Shown: piece after piece, positions 1-9,195 of the stretch
How the letters are laid out: every line of letters starts with the position of its first letter
How positions within the stretch are numbered: the stretch's first letter is position 1
From: Actinomycetes bacterium
Lineage (GTDB): Bacteria; Actinomycetota; Acidimicrobiia; Acidimicrobiales; RAAP-2
NCBI GenBank assembly: GCA_021806045.1
Contig: JAJZDI010000004.1
Coordinates: forward strand, 26,748-90,747
Direction of reading: 5' to 3'
DNA length: 64,000 bases
Program-made: the position numbers and the translations under genes
The notes under the pieces: model-generated
What the model saw: only the letters and a program-made list of their open reading frames with translations
Database searches by the model: none
Told to the model about the DNA's origin: nothing

Positions 1-566
1 AGGCGGCGTTACCGAACGTGAAGATGCCGCCGTCCGAGGCGACCAGCCAGTACCCGCCACCGGTCGGCGTCGCCGCCATCCCGACCACTGGCTTGTTGAG
101 CCTCAGGGCTCCCGTCGACCCGTGGAATTTCGCGTCGCCGAAGGAGAAGATGCCGCCGTCCGAGGCGACCAGCCAGTACCCGCCACCGGTCGGCGTCGCC
201 GCCATCCCGACCACTGGCTTGTTGAGCCTCAGGGCTCCCGTCGACCCGTGGAACGATGCCGAGCCGAAGGAGAACACACCGCCGTCCGAGGCGACCAACC
301 AGTACCCGCCACCGCCTGGGACGGCAGCCATGCCGACGATCGGCTTGTTGAGCGTGAGAGCACCCGTGGATCCGTAGAACTTCGCGTCACCGAACGAGAA
401 GATGCCGCCATCGGTGGCGACCAGCCAATAGCCGCCGCCGTCAGGGGTCGCTGCCATGCCGACGATCGGCTTGTTCAACACCTTCCCGCCCATGGACCCG
501 TGGAACGCGGCGTCGCCGTAGGAGAAGACCGATCCGTCCGACGCAACGATCCAGTACCCCTTGCCG
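1..566 (-). repeat. Tandem 126-bp in-frame coding repeats
   Basis: Equivalent positions of the repeat recur at exactly 126-bp spacing (21, 147, 273, 399, 525 on the plus strand), which is 42 codons per unit. The two units closest to the window edge are almost identical in DNA, while the more upstream units have diverged. This suggests recent duplication towards the 3' end of the gene. The array continues beyond the window. Confidence 0.9.
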
Positions 567-2167
567 TCCGGCGTCCGTGCCATACCGACCGCGGTGCCTG
601 GAACGGGTGGAGCAGGAGGAACCGTGCTGGGGTAGGACGAGTCGCCGGTCAACTGGGGATCGTGGTGGAATTGTGGCCAGGCGCCAGGTTCGTTCGGAAG
701 GACGTTGGCCGGCTCGGGAGTCTCGTAGTGCAGGACGACGCCTTGGTCTGTCGCGTAGCTGTAGCCGGCGATCGTGATGCCGATCGTCCCGTTGGGATCG
801 TGCGTCACCAACGGCGCGCTCTGGAACCCGTTGTTCATTCCCCCACCCTCGCCGAGGGTGGCGATGACGTTCCCCGACTGGCCATCGAACACCTGGACCC
901 CAGCGGTGGTGGGCACCAGCAGATCCTGGTAACCGTTCCCCGTGAGGTCTGCGGTCGAGATCGATCCCTTGACCCCGCCTGCCGTCGGCCGGGACCAGGC
1001 GACGGATCCGTTCGGACCGTTCAGCACGTAGACGGAGCCCTGCAGCCCGCTGGTGCCGAACGAGGTCCCCTCCGCCACCTGGAGCTGCCCGTTGCCCAGG
1101 ATGTTCGCGATCGCCGGTCCGGGTGACGTGTCCCCGTCCAGCTGGGTCGCCCAGGCCTGGTTGCAGTTGCCGCTGGTGGTGGGCGCGATGGCCACGACGG
1201 CGTCGGTGTAGGCCGCACCGGAGTAGTAGGCGCTCGTACCCGACACGATCACCTGAGTCGTCCCGCCGAGGATGGGTCCGACCGCCGGCGACGAGCTCAC
1301 CGCCTGGTCGACCGTGTACTGACAGACGAGGCCCCCGTTCGGGTAGGGCTGGCCCTGGTTGCCCGACTGGAGGATCACCCGGATGTGCCCCCCCTGGGCG
1401 TACTGCACCCCGAACAAGTTGCCGGCGGTCGTCCCGATCCCCTCGATCACCTCGTTCTGCCCGTTGCCGTAAAGGTCGGCGATTGCCGGCGTCGACACCT
1501 CGGTGTCGCCGGAGAACCACGGGTCCCAACCAGGCAGCGGCGTTCCGGTCAACGCATTCAATGCGTACTGGGTCTGCCCCATGCTCCCCGCGGTCACCGC
1601 CTCCTGCCCTTGGAGCGTCCCGACGGCCATCGATGCCTCGACGCCGTTGGACGGCGTGGCATCCGTCGACGTGTTGAGAGCCCGGGCCTGCCAGAGGGGC
1701 GTGCCGGTCGAGGTCAGCGCCAGGTAGGAGCCGGCTGTTGGGTTCGCCACGTTGCCGAGACCCACATAGACAATGCTCGACCCGCTCCCGGTCGAGACCG
1801 ACGGCGACGAGTCGATGGCGATCCCCCCGTCGTTGTAGGGCCAGCCGGGCATGATCGATCCATCGGCCAGGTTGTAGGCGACGACGTTCCCGGCACGGTC
1901 ACCGACCACGACAGCCTTCTGGCCGCCGAAGTTGGCCACGTTGGGAGAGGACAGCGCGATCGGGGCTCCGGCATCGTTTGGATTGCCACCTGCCCCGTTC
2001 AGCGTCTGGCTCCAGACCAGCGTGAAATTCGGGGCGCTGTGGGGCAGCAATTGAGAAGCGCGCGCGGGCGCTCCGGCAGCCGACACTGCCGTGGCGGCCA
2101 ACGCCACCGAAAGTGCGCTGGCATAGGCCACGATCCGGCGGCGGCGATTGGCATGGGAACGTGTCAC
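1..2167 (-). CDS. Secreted beta-propeller protein with C-terminal 42-residue repeats (3' end outside window)
   Basis: The reading frame is open from a GTG at 2167 to the window edge, about 722 codons, so the C-terminus is missing. The GTG is preceded by GGAGGAGG. The first 40 residues form an Arg-rich start, a hydrophobic stretch and an Ala-rich cleavage region, so the protein is probably exported. Residues from about 45 to 500 hold repeated blades with motifs such as [24 protein letters not shown] and [15 protein letters not shown], typical of FG-GAP/PQQ-like propellers. From about residue 525 the chain changes to 42-residue units with the core [18 protein letters not shown]. The architecture matches the C-terminal half of the large protein at 27438-31892, without its protease-like domain. 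Likely a cell-surface or secreted binding protein; ligand unknown. Confidence 0.85.
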   Translation of the reverse strand, partial: MTRSHANRRRRIVAYASALSVALAATAVSAAGAPARASQLLPHSAPNFTLVWSQTLNGAGGNPNDAGAPIALSSPNVANFGGQKAVVVGDRAGNVVAYNLADGSIMPGWPYNDGGIAIDSSPSVSTGSGSSIVYVGLGNVANPTAGSYLALTSTGTPLWQARALNTSTDATPSNGVEASMAVGTLQGQEAVTAGSMGQTQYALNALTGTPLPGWDPWFSGDTEVSTPAIADLYGNGQNEVIEGIGTTAGNLFGVQYAQGGHIRVILQSGNQGQPYPNGGLVCQYTVDQAVSSSPAVGPILGGTTQVIVSGTSAYYSGAAYTDAVVAIAPTTSGNCNQAWATQLDGDTSPGPAIANILGNGQLQVAEGTSFGTSGLQGSVYVLNGPNGSVAWSRPTAGGVKGSISTADLTGNGYQDLLVPTTAGVQVFDGQSGNVIATLGEGGGMNNGFQSAPLVTHDPNGTIGITIAGYSYATDQGVVLHYETPEPANVLPNEPGAWPQFHHDPQLTGDSSYPSTVPPAPPVPGTAVGMARTPDGKGYWIVASDGSVFSYGDAAFHGSMGGKVLNKPIVGMAATPDGGGYWLVATDGGIFSFGDAKFYGSTGALTLNKPIVGMAAVPGGGGYWLVASDGGVFSFGSASFHGSTGALRLNKPVVGMAATPTGGGYWLVASDGGIFSFGDAKFHGSTGALRLNKPVVGMAATPTGGGYWLVASDGGIFTFGNAA

Positions 2168-2423
2168 TGCGACCTCCTCCGTCAGTGCATCGACGCACCG
2201 ACCCGTGTCCTTGACCGCCGATTCTCCTCCGCGAGCATGACCGATCCGTCCGGGGCCCGTGAGATACGTGTGGCGCCGGTGGGATCCCGGCATCGACCAC
2301 CTGTGGGAAGTCGCGGCTACGTTTGTACAGGCGCCGTGAGGACGTGGGGCGATATGCGGCGCCTGCTGGCCTGGCCCATGCTGGGGTCGGTCGCGGCATC
2401 GACTGGATGGGATCTCGGACCAC

Positions 2424-4388
2424 ATGGTGGGCGACGTAGCGACAGGCGACGACCGGCGGGAGCGTGTGGCGGCCGGACGAGCCGACGCGGCACCTGGCGG
2501 CGAGGGTTCGGGCGGCGGCTCCGGGGGCGGCCCGGGAGCACGCCCGTCGCTGCGGGGCTATCTCGCCATGGCCGCCGTGCTGGTCGTCTCGGTGGGGCTC
2601 GAAGCGGCCGTCTTCCTCTTCATCAGATCGAAGGGTGTCGCCATCACCGGGGACGAGCCCCACTACCTCATCGCCGCGCGCGCGCTGACCCACTTCAGCC
2701 CGCAGGTGACATGGGCCTATGCGCTCGACCTGCACACGCACACCTTCTACAACTGGCCAGCCGGCGCGACTTTGCAGACGCCAGGCCTCATGCACGCCTT
2801 CACGGGTCCACACGGCACTGTCAGCGCGCACGGCCTCGGCATCCCCTTGCTCATCATGCCGTTCCTCGCTGCCGCCGGGAAGCACGGCGCGCTGCTCGGT
2901 TACTTCGCCATCCAGTCAGCCGGACTGATCTACCTCCATCAACGCGTGTCCCGGCTTACCGGCCTGAAGCGCGGCGGCCAGTTCGTCTTTGCCCTGGCCC
3001 TGGCCGGCCCTGCCGTCTGGATCGCAGGAACACAGATCTATCCCGACCTGCCCACCGGGATCTTCACCGCCATCGCATTCGTCGAGGTCGCCACCGTCGA
3101 GCGCTCCGGTTCGATCCCGAAGCTGAGCGCATGGGTGTTCGCGCTGTCCATGGGCTTCCTCCCCTGGATGCACGTGAAGAACTTCCTGCCGGGTGCGTTG
3201 GCCTGCGTCGCCTTCACCGTCGCCGCACTGCGCGCCTCGCGTTCGTGGCGGACGTGGCGCACGCTCCTCGTGGTCGGGGCGGTTGTCGCCGCCAGCTGGG
3301 GGCTGCTGTTCGGCTACGACCTCTACTACTTCGGCCACCTGCTCGGCCTTCCGCAGCCCCCGGTGACGGTGACGAAGACGGGGCTGGCACAGGCGCTGGC
3401 ACTCGTCTTCGACCGCCAGCAAGGACTGGCGGTCCAGGTGCCCACCACGATCCTCGGTCTTGCAGGCATGTGGATCGCTCGACGGCGCATCCCCGTCGCT
3501 GCGATCGGCACCCTCGTGGCCGGTGCCGCAGTGATGACGGTGAACGGCCTGTACATCAGCGATCCCTTCGGCGGCGACAGCCTGAACGGGCGATTCGAGT
3601 GGACCGTCGTCCCGATGCTCCTGGCGTTCGCCCCCTTTGCGTTGGCGGGGATCGAGCGGTCCCGAGCCAGGATCGTGGGCGTCGGGACAGCGATCGCCGG
3701 AGCATGGGCCTTCCAGGCGGTGCCGATACTCGCCGGCGACCACTCCTACTACAACGGCTTCTTCCCGGCTGCGCCGTGGGACCCCTCGCTGTACACAGGG
3801 TGGTGGTGGCACCTCGACCGAATCATCCCGCAGTTCACGGCGAGGAGCATCCGCGCCCAGCCACCGTTCGGCCTACCGCTCGAGATCGTGGCGATCCTTG
3901 CCCTCGCCGTCGCCGTGGTCCGGCTGGCCAACCCACGACCGTTGCAGCCACGGCGCGTGACGTCGCTCGCCCTCGGTGCCGTCGCCGCCACCGCGGTGGT
4001 CACCACCGTCACGTCCGGGGCGCTGCCTACTCACGCGCTCTCGTGGTCGGGGGCGGCCCTGGGCGGCACCCTCGCGGCGACGTCAACGGCTGCAGACAGC
4101 CCGCAGGTGGACCTCCAGGGGGTCGGCACCGGCACCTTCACGAGCACCCTCACCTATTCGATGACCGGATCCCGCCCCACGGGTTCCTACGTGGTGTCGT
4201 GCACGAGCCAGCCCGTCCAGGGTGTCAGCCACGTGGAGAAGAGCACGGGCCGGCCGCTGGCCGAGTCACGCACGTCCGTCACCACCACCATCGGGTGCCC
4301 GGCCGGCGTGATCGCCGTGCAGTTGGTGGCCGGGCCGGGAACGACGATCACGCCCACCAGTCTCAATCTCCAGAAGATCTCGGACTGA
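2424..4388 (+). CDS. Polytopic membrane protein, GT-C glycosyltransferase-like
   Basis: 654 residues. A Gly-rich cytoplasmic leader of about 45 residues precedes the first membrane segment (about 47-67). GDEPHY follows at 76-81. An acidic pair just after the first membrane helix is the hallmark of GT-C lipid-sugar-dependent glycosyltransferases such as the PMT/ArnT group, where it sits in the first outer loop. About ten further hydrophobic helices follow to residue 540. The last 110 residues form a soluble domain with two Cys (VVSCTS and TIGCPAG), presumably outside the cell. No close family is recognised, so the transferase role is inferred from topology and the acidic motif only. It diverges from the propeller gene across 256 bp. 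The start is uncertain because no clear ribosome site is visible. Confidence 0.75.
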   Translation: MVGDVATGDDRRERVAAGRADAAPGGEGSGGGSGGGPGARPSLRGYLAMAAVLVVSVGLEAAVFLFIRSKGVAITGDEPHYLIAARALTHFSPQVTWAYALDLHTHTFYNWPAGATLQTPGLMHAFTGPHGTVSAHGLGIPLLIMPFLAAAGKHGALLGYFAIQSAGLIYLHQRVSRLTGLKRGGQFVFALALAGPAVWIAGTQIYPDLPTGIFTAIAFVEVATVERSGSIPKLSAWVFALSMGFLPWMHVKNFLPGALACVAFTVAALRASRSWRTWRTLLVVGAVVAASWGLLFGYDLYYFGHLLGLPQPPVTVTKTGLAQALALVFDRQQGLAVQVPTTILGLAGMWIARRRIPVAAIGTLVAGAAVMTVNGLYISDPFGGDSLNGRFEWTVVPMLLAFAPFALAGIERSRARIVGVGTAIAGAWAFQAVPILAGDHSYYNGFFPAAPWDPSLYTGWWWHLDRIIPQFTARSIRAQPPFGLPLEIVAILALAVAVVRLANPRPLQPRRVTSLALGAVAATAVVTTVTSGALPTHALSWSGAALGGTLAATSTAADSPQVDLQGVGTGTFTSTLTYSMTGSRPTGSYVVSCTSQPVQGVSHVEKSTGRPLAESRTSVTTTIGCPAGVIAVQLVAGPGTTITPTSLNLQKISD

Positions 4389-4465
4389 CCCGAAGCCCCC
4401 CGGACTTGCCCCGGACCGTGGCCGAAGTACAGGCGAGGCCATCACCCGGTCGGGCGACCCGCAAT

Positions 4466-4483
4466 CTGACGGTGCGTTAGAAT
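4466..4483 (+). promoter_or_regulatory. Palindromic operator overlapping a -10 box (operator copy 1)
   Basis: CTGACGGTGCGTTAG at 4466-4480 is a CTGAC-N5-GTCAG palindrome with one mismatch. It overlaps TAGAAT (4478-4483), a good -10 box that ends 11 nt before the ATG at 4495. Very similar palindromes lie at 9160, 15867 and 21338. A repressor bound here would block RNA polymerase. Confidence 0.6.
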
Positions 4484-4494
4484 TGAAGCTTCCT

Positions 4495-5688
4495 ATGGAA
4501 GCGAACGACGCCGACGAGCCCATGGACCTTCGCCCGACGGCTCAAGAGGAGTCGTACCGGGCCGAGGCCCGCAGTTGGCTCGAGGTGAATGCCCCGGCCC
4601 CCGGCTCGCTTCCTTCCCTCGACACGGCCGAGGGCTTCGAGGCCCACCGGGCCTGGGAACGCCGCATGGCCGCCGACAGGTGGTCGGTGGTCAGTTGGCC
4701 AGAGGCGTTCGGTGGGCGTGGCGTCGGCATCGTCGAGTGGCTGATCTTCGAAGAGGAGTACTGGCGCGTCGGGGCGCCGCTGCGGGTCAGCCAGAACGGG
4801 ATCTTCCTGCTCGCCCCGACCATGTTCGAGTTCGGCACGGAGGAGCAGAAGGCGCGCTTCCTCCCTCCCATGGCCAGAGGCGACGAGATCTGGTGCCAGG
4901 GCTGGTCGGAACCCGACGCCGGCAGCGACCTGGCCGGGATCCGCAGCAGGGCCCGGCGGGCCCCTGCAGGGGACGGGTGGCTGCTGTCGGGCCAGAAGAC
5001 GTGGGCGTCGAGAGGTGCGTTCGCCGAGTGGTGCTTCGGCATCTTCCGCACCGACCCGGAGGCCGAGCGGCACCGCGGCCTCACCTACTTCCTCATCGAC
5101 CTGTCGACGCCCGGGGTCACGGTCCGCCCGATCCCCCAGATCGACGGCGAGACGGGGTTCGCCGAGCTGTTCTTCGACGACGTCTTCGTTCCCGACGACC
5201 GCGTCCTCGGACCGGTCGGCCGCGGGTGGGAGGTGGCCATGGCCACCGCTGGATCGGAACGGGGGCTCAGTCTGCGCAGCCCCGCCCGCTACACGGAGGC
5301 TGCGAACCGGCTGGTCGACCTGTACGCCCGTACCCGCGACGTCGACCCGGGCCGGGCCGCCCGTGCCGCAGACGACGTGGCCCGGGCGTGGATCGCCGCC
5401 GAGGCCTACCGCTGCAACACCCTGTGGACGGTGACGCGTGTCCTCGAAGGTGGGGCGGTCGGCCCCGAGGCGAGCGCCAACAAGATCCACTGGTCCGAGG
5501 CCGACCTGGCCATCCACCGGGCCGCGTTGGCGCTGCTCGGACCCGAGGCCGAGGTGCACGGCGACGGTGCGGCGAACCCGTGGCTCGATGGGTTCCTCTT
5601 CGCGCTGGCGGGACCGATCTACGCGGGTACCAACGAGATCCAGCGGAACGTGGTGGCCGAGCGCGTGCTCGGCCTGCCGAGGTCCTGA
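4495..5688 (+). CDS. Acyl-CoA dehydrogenase, large-subunit type (pair 1)
   Basis: FAD enzyme of about 397 residues for alpha,beta-dehydrogenation of an acyl-CoA thioester. The family signature GWSEPDAGSDLAG is present, and the C-terminus has the usual AGTNEIQRNVVAERVLGLP. The ATG at 4495 is chosen because the -10 box ends at 4483; an in-frame ATG at 4522 (MDLRPT) matches the start of the paralogue at 10427 and is an alternative. The next gene, 16 bp downstream, encodes a shorter, more divergent dehydrogenase. Adjacent unequal pairs are typical of the alpha2beta2 dehydrogenases of mycobacterial steroid side-chain degradation (ChsE type). A bulky or branched acyl-CoA substrate is therefore inferred; the actual substrate is unknown. 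Confidence 0.92.
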   Translation: MEANDADEPMDLRPTAQEESYRAEARSWLEVNAPAPGSLPSLDTAEGFEAHRAWERRMAADRWSVVSWPEAFGGRGVGIVEWLIFEEEYWRVGAPLRVSQNGIFLLAPTMFEFGTEEQKARFLPPMARGDEIWCQGWSEPDAGSDLAGIRSRARRAPAGDGWLLSGQKTWASRGAFAEWCFGIFRTDPEAERHRGLTYFLIDLSTPGVTVRPIPQIDGETGFAELFFDDVFVPDDRVLGPVGRGWEVAMATAGSERGLSLRSPARYTEAANRLVDLYARTRDVDPGRAARAADDVARAWIAAEAYRCNTLWTVTRVLEGGAVGPEASANKIHWSEADLAIHRAALALLGPEAEVHGDGAANPWLDGFLFALAGPIYAGTNEIQRNVVAERVLGLPRS

Positions 5689-5704
5689 GGGAGACGGGGC
5701 CACC

Positions 5705-6775
5705 GTGCGGTTCGCCTTCACCAACCAACAGCTCGAGCTGCGCGACGCGGTGCGCCAGGTTCTCGACGGGCGGTGCACGACGGGCGACGTGCGCGCCGCC
5801 TTTGACGACCCCGATCCTCACGCGAGTCGGTGGACGACGCTGGCCGAGCTCGGCATCGTGGGGATGACGGTGCCCGCCGAACACGGTGGCCTCGGGATGT
5901 CGCTCGTCGACCTGGTCCTGGTCCTCGAGGAAGCCGGGCGGGCCGCACTGCCCGAGCCGCTGGCCGAGGCCACCGCACTGGTTCCCCCGCTGCTGGCAAC
6001 CGCGGGCGGGCCCCTGGCCGACCGGTGGTTGCCGGCCATCGCCGACGGCTCGGCGATCCCCGCCGTCGGTCTGGCATCGCCGGGTGAGCCGGCGCTGGTG
6101 GCGGGCGCCGACGGCGCCGACGTGATCGTGGTCGCGGCCGGCGCCGACGGGCCCGTCCACGTGCTGGAGCGTGGGGAGCTCGAGGTTGTACCCGTGCCCT
6201 CCCTCGACCCCACCCGCCGGCTGGCCCGGATCACGTGGGCGCCCATCCCCGGTAGCGAGCTGCCGGCGGTAGGGGACGGACGCAACCTCGTCGGGGAGCT
6301 CGAAGCGCGGGCCGCCATGGCGTGCGCCGCCCAGCTGGTGGGACTGGCGGACCGGCTCGTGGCCGACACCGCCGCCTACGCGAAGGAGCGCCACCAGTTC
6401 GGCCGGCCCATCGGAAGCTTCCAGGCGGTGAAGCACCTGCTGGCCGGGGCACGGGTCCAGCTGGAGTTCGCCCGCCCGCTCACCTACGCGGCGGCGTGGT
6501 CCCTGGACGGGAATCGGCCGGATGCGCCTCGGACGGCGTCGGCCGCCAAGGCGGCCGCCTCCGACGCGGCCACAGAGGCGGCACGGGTGGCCGTCCAGGT
6601 CCACGGGGCGATCGGCTACACGTGGGAGTGCGACGTCCACCTGTTCGCCAAGCGGGCGTGGGCGCTCGCCGCAGCCTGGGGCGACGCGGCCGAGCACCGG
6701 AGCGCCCTCCTGGAATCGCTGGTCGCCGACCGTGCTGCCCGCTCGGGCGGGCATCGCACCCCCGATCAGGGCTAG
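5705..6775 (+). CDS. Acyl-CoA dehydrogenase, small/divergent subunit (pair 1)
   Basis: 356 residues from GTG 5705, preceded by GAGGGAGA. The frame stays open upstream inside the previous gene, but MRFAFTNQQLELRDAVRQ is a typical N-terminus and sets the start. It shows the C-terminal domain motifs of the family (YAKERHQFGRPIGSFQAVKH, then VQVHGAIGYTWECDVH) but lacks the SEPxxGSD flavin signature of the first subunit. That asymmetry fits a heteromeric dehydrogenase in which the two subunits share FAD and substrate sites. The stop codon TAG lies inside TAGCGT, a possible -10 box for the next gene. Confidence 0.9.
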   Translation: MRFAFTNQQLELRDAVRQVLDGRCTTGDVRAAFDDPDPHASRWTTLAELGIVGMTVPAEHGGLGMSLVDLVLVLEEAGRAALPEPLAEATALVPPLLATAGGPLADRWLPAIADGSAIPAVGLASPGEPALVAGADGADVIVVAAGADGPVHVLERGELEVVPVPSLDPTRRLARITWAPIPGSELPAVGDGRNLVGELEARAAMACAAQLVGLADRLVADTAAYAKERHQFGRPIGSFQAVKHLLAGARVQLEFARPLTYAAAWSLDGNRPDAPRTASAAKAAASDAATEAARVAVQVHGAIGYTWECDVHLFAKRAWALAAAWGDAAEHRSALLESLVADRAARSGGHRTPDQG

Positions 6776-6889
6776 CGTCTGAGGAGGGCACCACGACACG
6801 ACAGGGGTCGGTGACGACAGGGGGCGCACGGGTCCGGTGAGCACGTCAGGAAGCCTGGCGATGGGCGAGCGAACACGACGGGGGCGGGC

Positions 6890-8245
6890 GTGACCGTGCG
6901 GCCCGAGCAACCGGAGCCCTTCCTGCGGGGGTCCGCATACGGTGCCTACGGGGACGTCACCTACCCGCGAGCCGATCCGACCGATCTGGCCCGCCTGCCC
7001 GCCGACATCTGGCATGCAGCCGTCGTGCCCGCCGGGGTGCGCCTGGAGCTGGTGGGTGATGCGGAAGCCGTGGAGGTCGCCTACCGGACCTCGACCTCGA
7101 ACCTCGGGTACCGGGGGCACGGTGCCGGTGTCGGGTTCGAGCTTTGGCGGAACGGTCAGCGCGTCTGCACCGAGCTGGCAGAACTGGGCGATGGATCGGT
7201 CACCCTGCCGCTGGGCGGAGGTCCGGCCGACCGGGTCGCCATCGTCTACCTCCCGGAGGGCATGCACCCGACCATCGTCTCGGTGACGCCCGTCGGTGGC
7301 GAGATCGCCCCCGCACCACGCCGGCCGCGATGGCTCGCCTACGGCGACGCCGCAACCCAGGGCTGGCTGGCAGCGAGCCCGGCGCAGGCCTGGACGGCCA
7401 TCGCCGCCCGCAAGGTGCTCCTCGACGTTGTCAACATGGGCTATGCGGGCGCCGGCCGGTTCGAGATCGCATGCGGCGAGCAATTGGCGGACCTGCCCGC
7501 CTCGGTGATCACCATCGCCGGTGGCGCCAACTGCTGGGGGCGGATCGCCCACAACGTGGGAATGGTCCGCGAACAGGTACTCGCCTTCCTGGAGGTCGTC
7601 CGGCACGGGCACACCGAGACACCCATCGTCGTGGTGAGCCCCCTGGTGCGCCCGGACGCGGAAGCGGTCCCCAACCGGCTGGGCGCAACAATGGGCGACG
7701 TCCGCGAGGCGGTGGAGAGCGCCGTCGAGGAGCGCATGGCCGGAGGGGACAGCTTCCTGAGGCTCGTGCGGGGAGCCGAGATCCTCACTGCCGACCTCCT
7801 CGCCGACGGCATCCACCCTGATGACGAAGGCCACAAGCGCGTGGCCGCGGCCGTGGGCAAGGTGCTCGCGCAGGTCGTCCCATCGGCGCCGACACGCTCC
7901 GAGGTGGTGCGTGTGGAAGGGGTGCGCCCACCCCGCCCGATCGATACGGGACAGGCGTCCACCGCCGCCACGCCGCCTCCACCCATGGGCCGGTCGGACC
8001 GGCCGCCGCAGCGACCCCGCTCCAACCGGCCGGTCCCCGTCGCTGGCACCCCCGTCGCTGGCACCCCCGTCGCTGGCACCCCCGTCGGTCCCGCGTCCCC
8101 CGTGGACGTGACGCCGGCGACAACCCCCGCCGGGGACGGCCCCGCTGGAGGGCGCCCGGCGCCCGTCCCGGAGATCAGCACCGACCCGGACGGTCCGGCT
8201 GCCGGCTCCCCCGTCGACACGCCTGCGGTACCCACCTCCGCCTGA
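6890..8245 (+). CDS. SGNH/GDSL-fold protein with altered nucleophile motif and Pro-rich tail
   Basis: 451 residues from GTG 6890; a second GTG lies two codons on. Residues 1-135 look like the N-terminal beta domain found before some SGNH esterases. The SGNH core follows: block I reads AYGDAATQG where active enzymes have GDSxT, block III reads GGANCWGR where enzymes have GxND, and block V (DGIHPDDEGH) is intact. The catalytic Ser is thus replaced by Ala, so hydrolase activity is doubtful. From about residue 345 there is a Pro/Thr/Ala-rich low-complexity tail with three PVAGT copies. No signal peptide is evident. It follows the acyl-CoA dehydrogenase pair, so a role with acyl esters is possible but unproven. 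Confidence 0.8.
   Translation: MTVRPEQPEPFLRGSAYGAYGDVTYPRADPTDLARLPADIWHAAVVPAGVRLELVGDAEAVEVAYRTSTSNLGYRGHGAGVGFELWRNGQRVCTELAELGDGSVTLPLGGGPADRVAIVYLPEGMHPTIVSVTPVGGEIAPAPRRPRWLAYGDAATQGWLAASPAQAWTAIAARKVLLDVVNMGYAGAGRFEIACGEQLADLPASVITIAGGANCWGRIAHNVGMVREQVLAFLEVVRHGHTETPIVVVSPLVRPDAEAVPNRLGATMGDVREAVESAVEERMAGGDSFLRLVRGAEILTADLLADGIHPDDEGHKRVAAAVGKVLAQVVPSAPTRSEVVRVEGVRPPRPIDTGQASTAATPPPPMGRSDRPPQRPRSNRPVPVAGTPVAGTPVAGTPVGPASPVDVTPATTPAGDGPAGGRPAPVPEISTDPDGPAAGSPVDTPAVPTSA
8036..8080 (+). repeat. 15-bp in-frame tandem repeat, three copies
   Basis: CCCGTCGCTGGCACC occurs three times without change and encodes PVAGT repeats in the tail of the SGNH-fold protein. Length change would stay in frame. 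Confidence 0.9.
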
Positions 8246-8323
8246 CCGCCGGTATCGGAGGACGACGCCGGTCCTGACGCCAGCCATCGGCCAGGAGATG
8301 GAGCGTTCGTACCAGGCACCGGG

Positions 8324-8329
8324 TACCTT
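8324..8329 (+). promoter_or_regulatory. -10 box of leaderless SDR promoter
   Basis: TACCTT lies 6 nt before the ATG at 8336, placing the transcription start at or next to the start codon. There is no Shine-Dalgarno sequence between the box and the ATG. Confidence 0.55.
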
Positions 8330-8335
8330 CTGGCC

Positions 8336-9145
8336 ATGGGTGCTGAGAACGTCATCGAGTCATTCCGCGTCGACGGCAAGGTGGCCGTCGTCACCGGTGC
8401 CGGTAGCGGCATCGGCCGGGCCAGTGCGCTGGCGCTGGCGGGGGCGGGCGCCACGGTCGTCTGTGCCGACATCGACGGCGAGCGAGCTGCGGCGACCGCA
8501 TCCGAGATCACGGCCGCCGTCGGCAACGGCTCGCCGGCGCAGCTCGATGTGAGCATCCGGGCCGACGTCGACGCCCTGGCGACCAATACACAGCGCGAAC
8601 ACGGTGCCCTCGACGTGTGGTGCAACATCGCCGGGATCATGGTCGAGGGACCGATGATCGACACTGACGAGGCCGACCTCGATCGCATCATCGGCGTCAA
8701 CCTGAAGGGAGTCCACTTCGGCTGCCAGGCCGCGGCCCGGATCATGGCCGACCAGTCCACCGGAGGGTCGATCATCAACACCTCCTCGGCGGCGGCCGAC
8801 GCCCCGTCGGCGAACGTCTCCGCCTACGCGCTCTGCAAGGCCGCAGTGGTCCAGATGACGAAGTCACTGGCGTTCGAGGTCGGGCGCCGCCATGTCCGCG
8901 TCAACGCGGTGGCCCCGGGCTTCGTCCTCACGTCGATGACGGGCCGGTACTTCGTCCGCCCGGACGGCACCACCGACGAGGAGATGCGCGAGGCCGTCCT
9001 GGGACCGATGCGGAAGCACACCCCCCTGCGCATGATCGGCGAGCCCGAGGACATCGCCGGTGCCGTCCTCTACCTCGCGTCCGACGCCAGCCGTTTCATG
9101 ACCGGCCAGGTCCTGCGGCCGAACGGCGGCGTGGCCATGGTGTGA
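8336..9145 (+). CDS. Short-chain dehydrogenase/reductase (SDR)
   Basis: 269 residues, usual size for a classical SDR. TGAGSGIG (about 21-28) is the NAD(P)-binding loop, CADID after the second strand suggests NAD preference, and NIAG is the structural motif. The catalytic set is Ser in NTSSAAAD followed by Tyr and Lys in YALCK. The end, GQVLRPNGGVAMV, matches the substrate-loop region of the family. It probably oxidises a secondary alcohol or beta-hydroxyacyl intermediate of the surrounding catabolic genes; specificity cannot be read from the sequence. It has its own promoter and is followed by the operator-controlled amidohydrolase gene. Confidence 0.92.
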   Translation: MGAENVIESFRVDGKVAVVTGAGSGIGRASALALAGAGATVVCADIDGERAAATASEITAAVGNGSPAQLDVSIRADVDALATNTQREHGALDVWCNIAGIMVEGPMIDTDEADLDRIIGVNLKGVHFGCQAAARIMADQSTGGSIINTSSAAADAPSANVSAYALCKAAVVQMTKSLAFEVGRRHVRVNAVAPGFVLTSMTGRYFVRPDGTTDEEMREAVLGPMRKHTPLRMIGEPEDIAGAVLYLASDASRFMTGQVLRPNGGVAMV

Positions 9146-9159
9146 TCGGCCGGCCACAC

Positions 9160-9189
9160 CTGACGGCGCGTCAGAAATGTGGGTACACT
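9160..9189 (+). promoter_or_regulatory. Perfect CTGAC-N5-GTCAG operator over the -35 region, with leaderless -10 box (operator copy 2)
   Basis: CTGACGGCGCGTCAG at 9160-9174 is a perfect 15-bp palindrome. Its left half, CTGACG, also sits where a -35 box is expected, 18 bp before TACACT (9184-9189). Six nt separate TACACT from the ATG at 9196. This is the best copy of the operator shared with 4466, 15867 and 21338. Confidence 0.65.
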
Positions 9190-9195
9190 GCCGCC

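Noticed and set aside
18-377. Plus-strand frame with [13 protein letters not shown] repeats
   Set aside because: It is the antisense reading of the 126-bp repeats in the minus-strand propeller gene.
2168-2423. Possible tRNA or small gene in the 256-bp divergent gap
   Set aside because: No TPsiC-like GGTTCGAAT element, cloverleaf or coding-like frame was found. Only promoter function is expected.
1385-4480. Long plus-strand frame across the propeller gene and the GT-C-like gene
   Set aside because: The frame competes with two genes that have signal, membrane and repeat features. Its own translation is Arg/Pro-rich noise.
5267-8287. Long minus-strand frame of about 1000 codons
   Set aside because: It lies opposite clear dehydrogenase and SGNH genes. 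Its translation is rich in Arg, Gly, His and Asp from antisense GC-rich codons and shows no family motif.
8274-8288. CTGACGCCAGCCATC upstream of the SDR gene as an operator copy
   Set aside because: Only one half-site matches and it lies about 50 bp from the -10 box.
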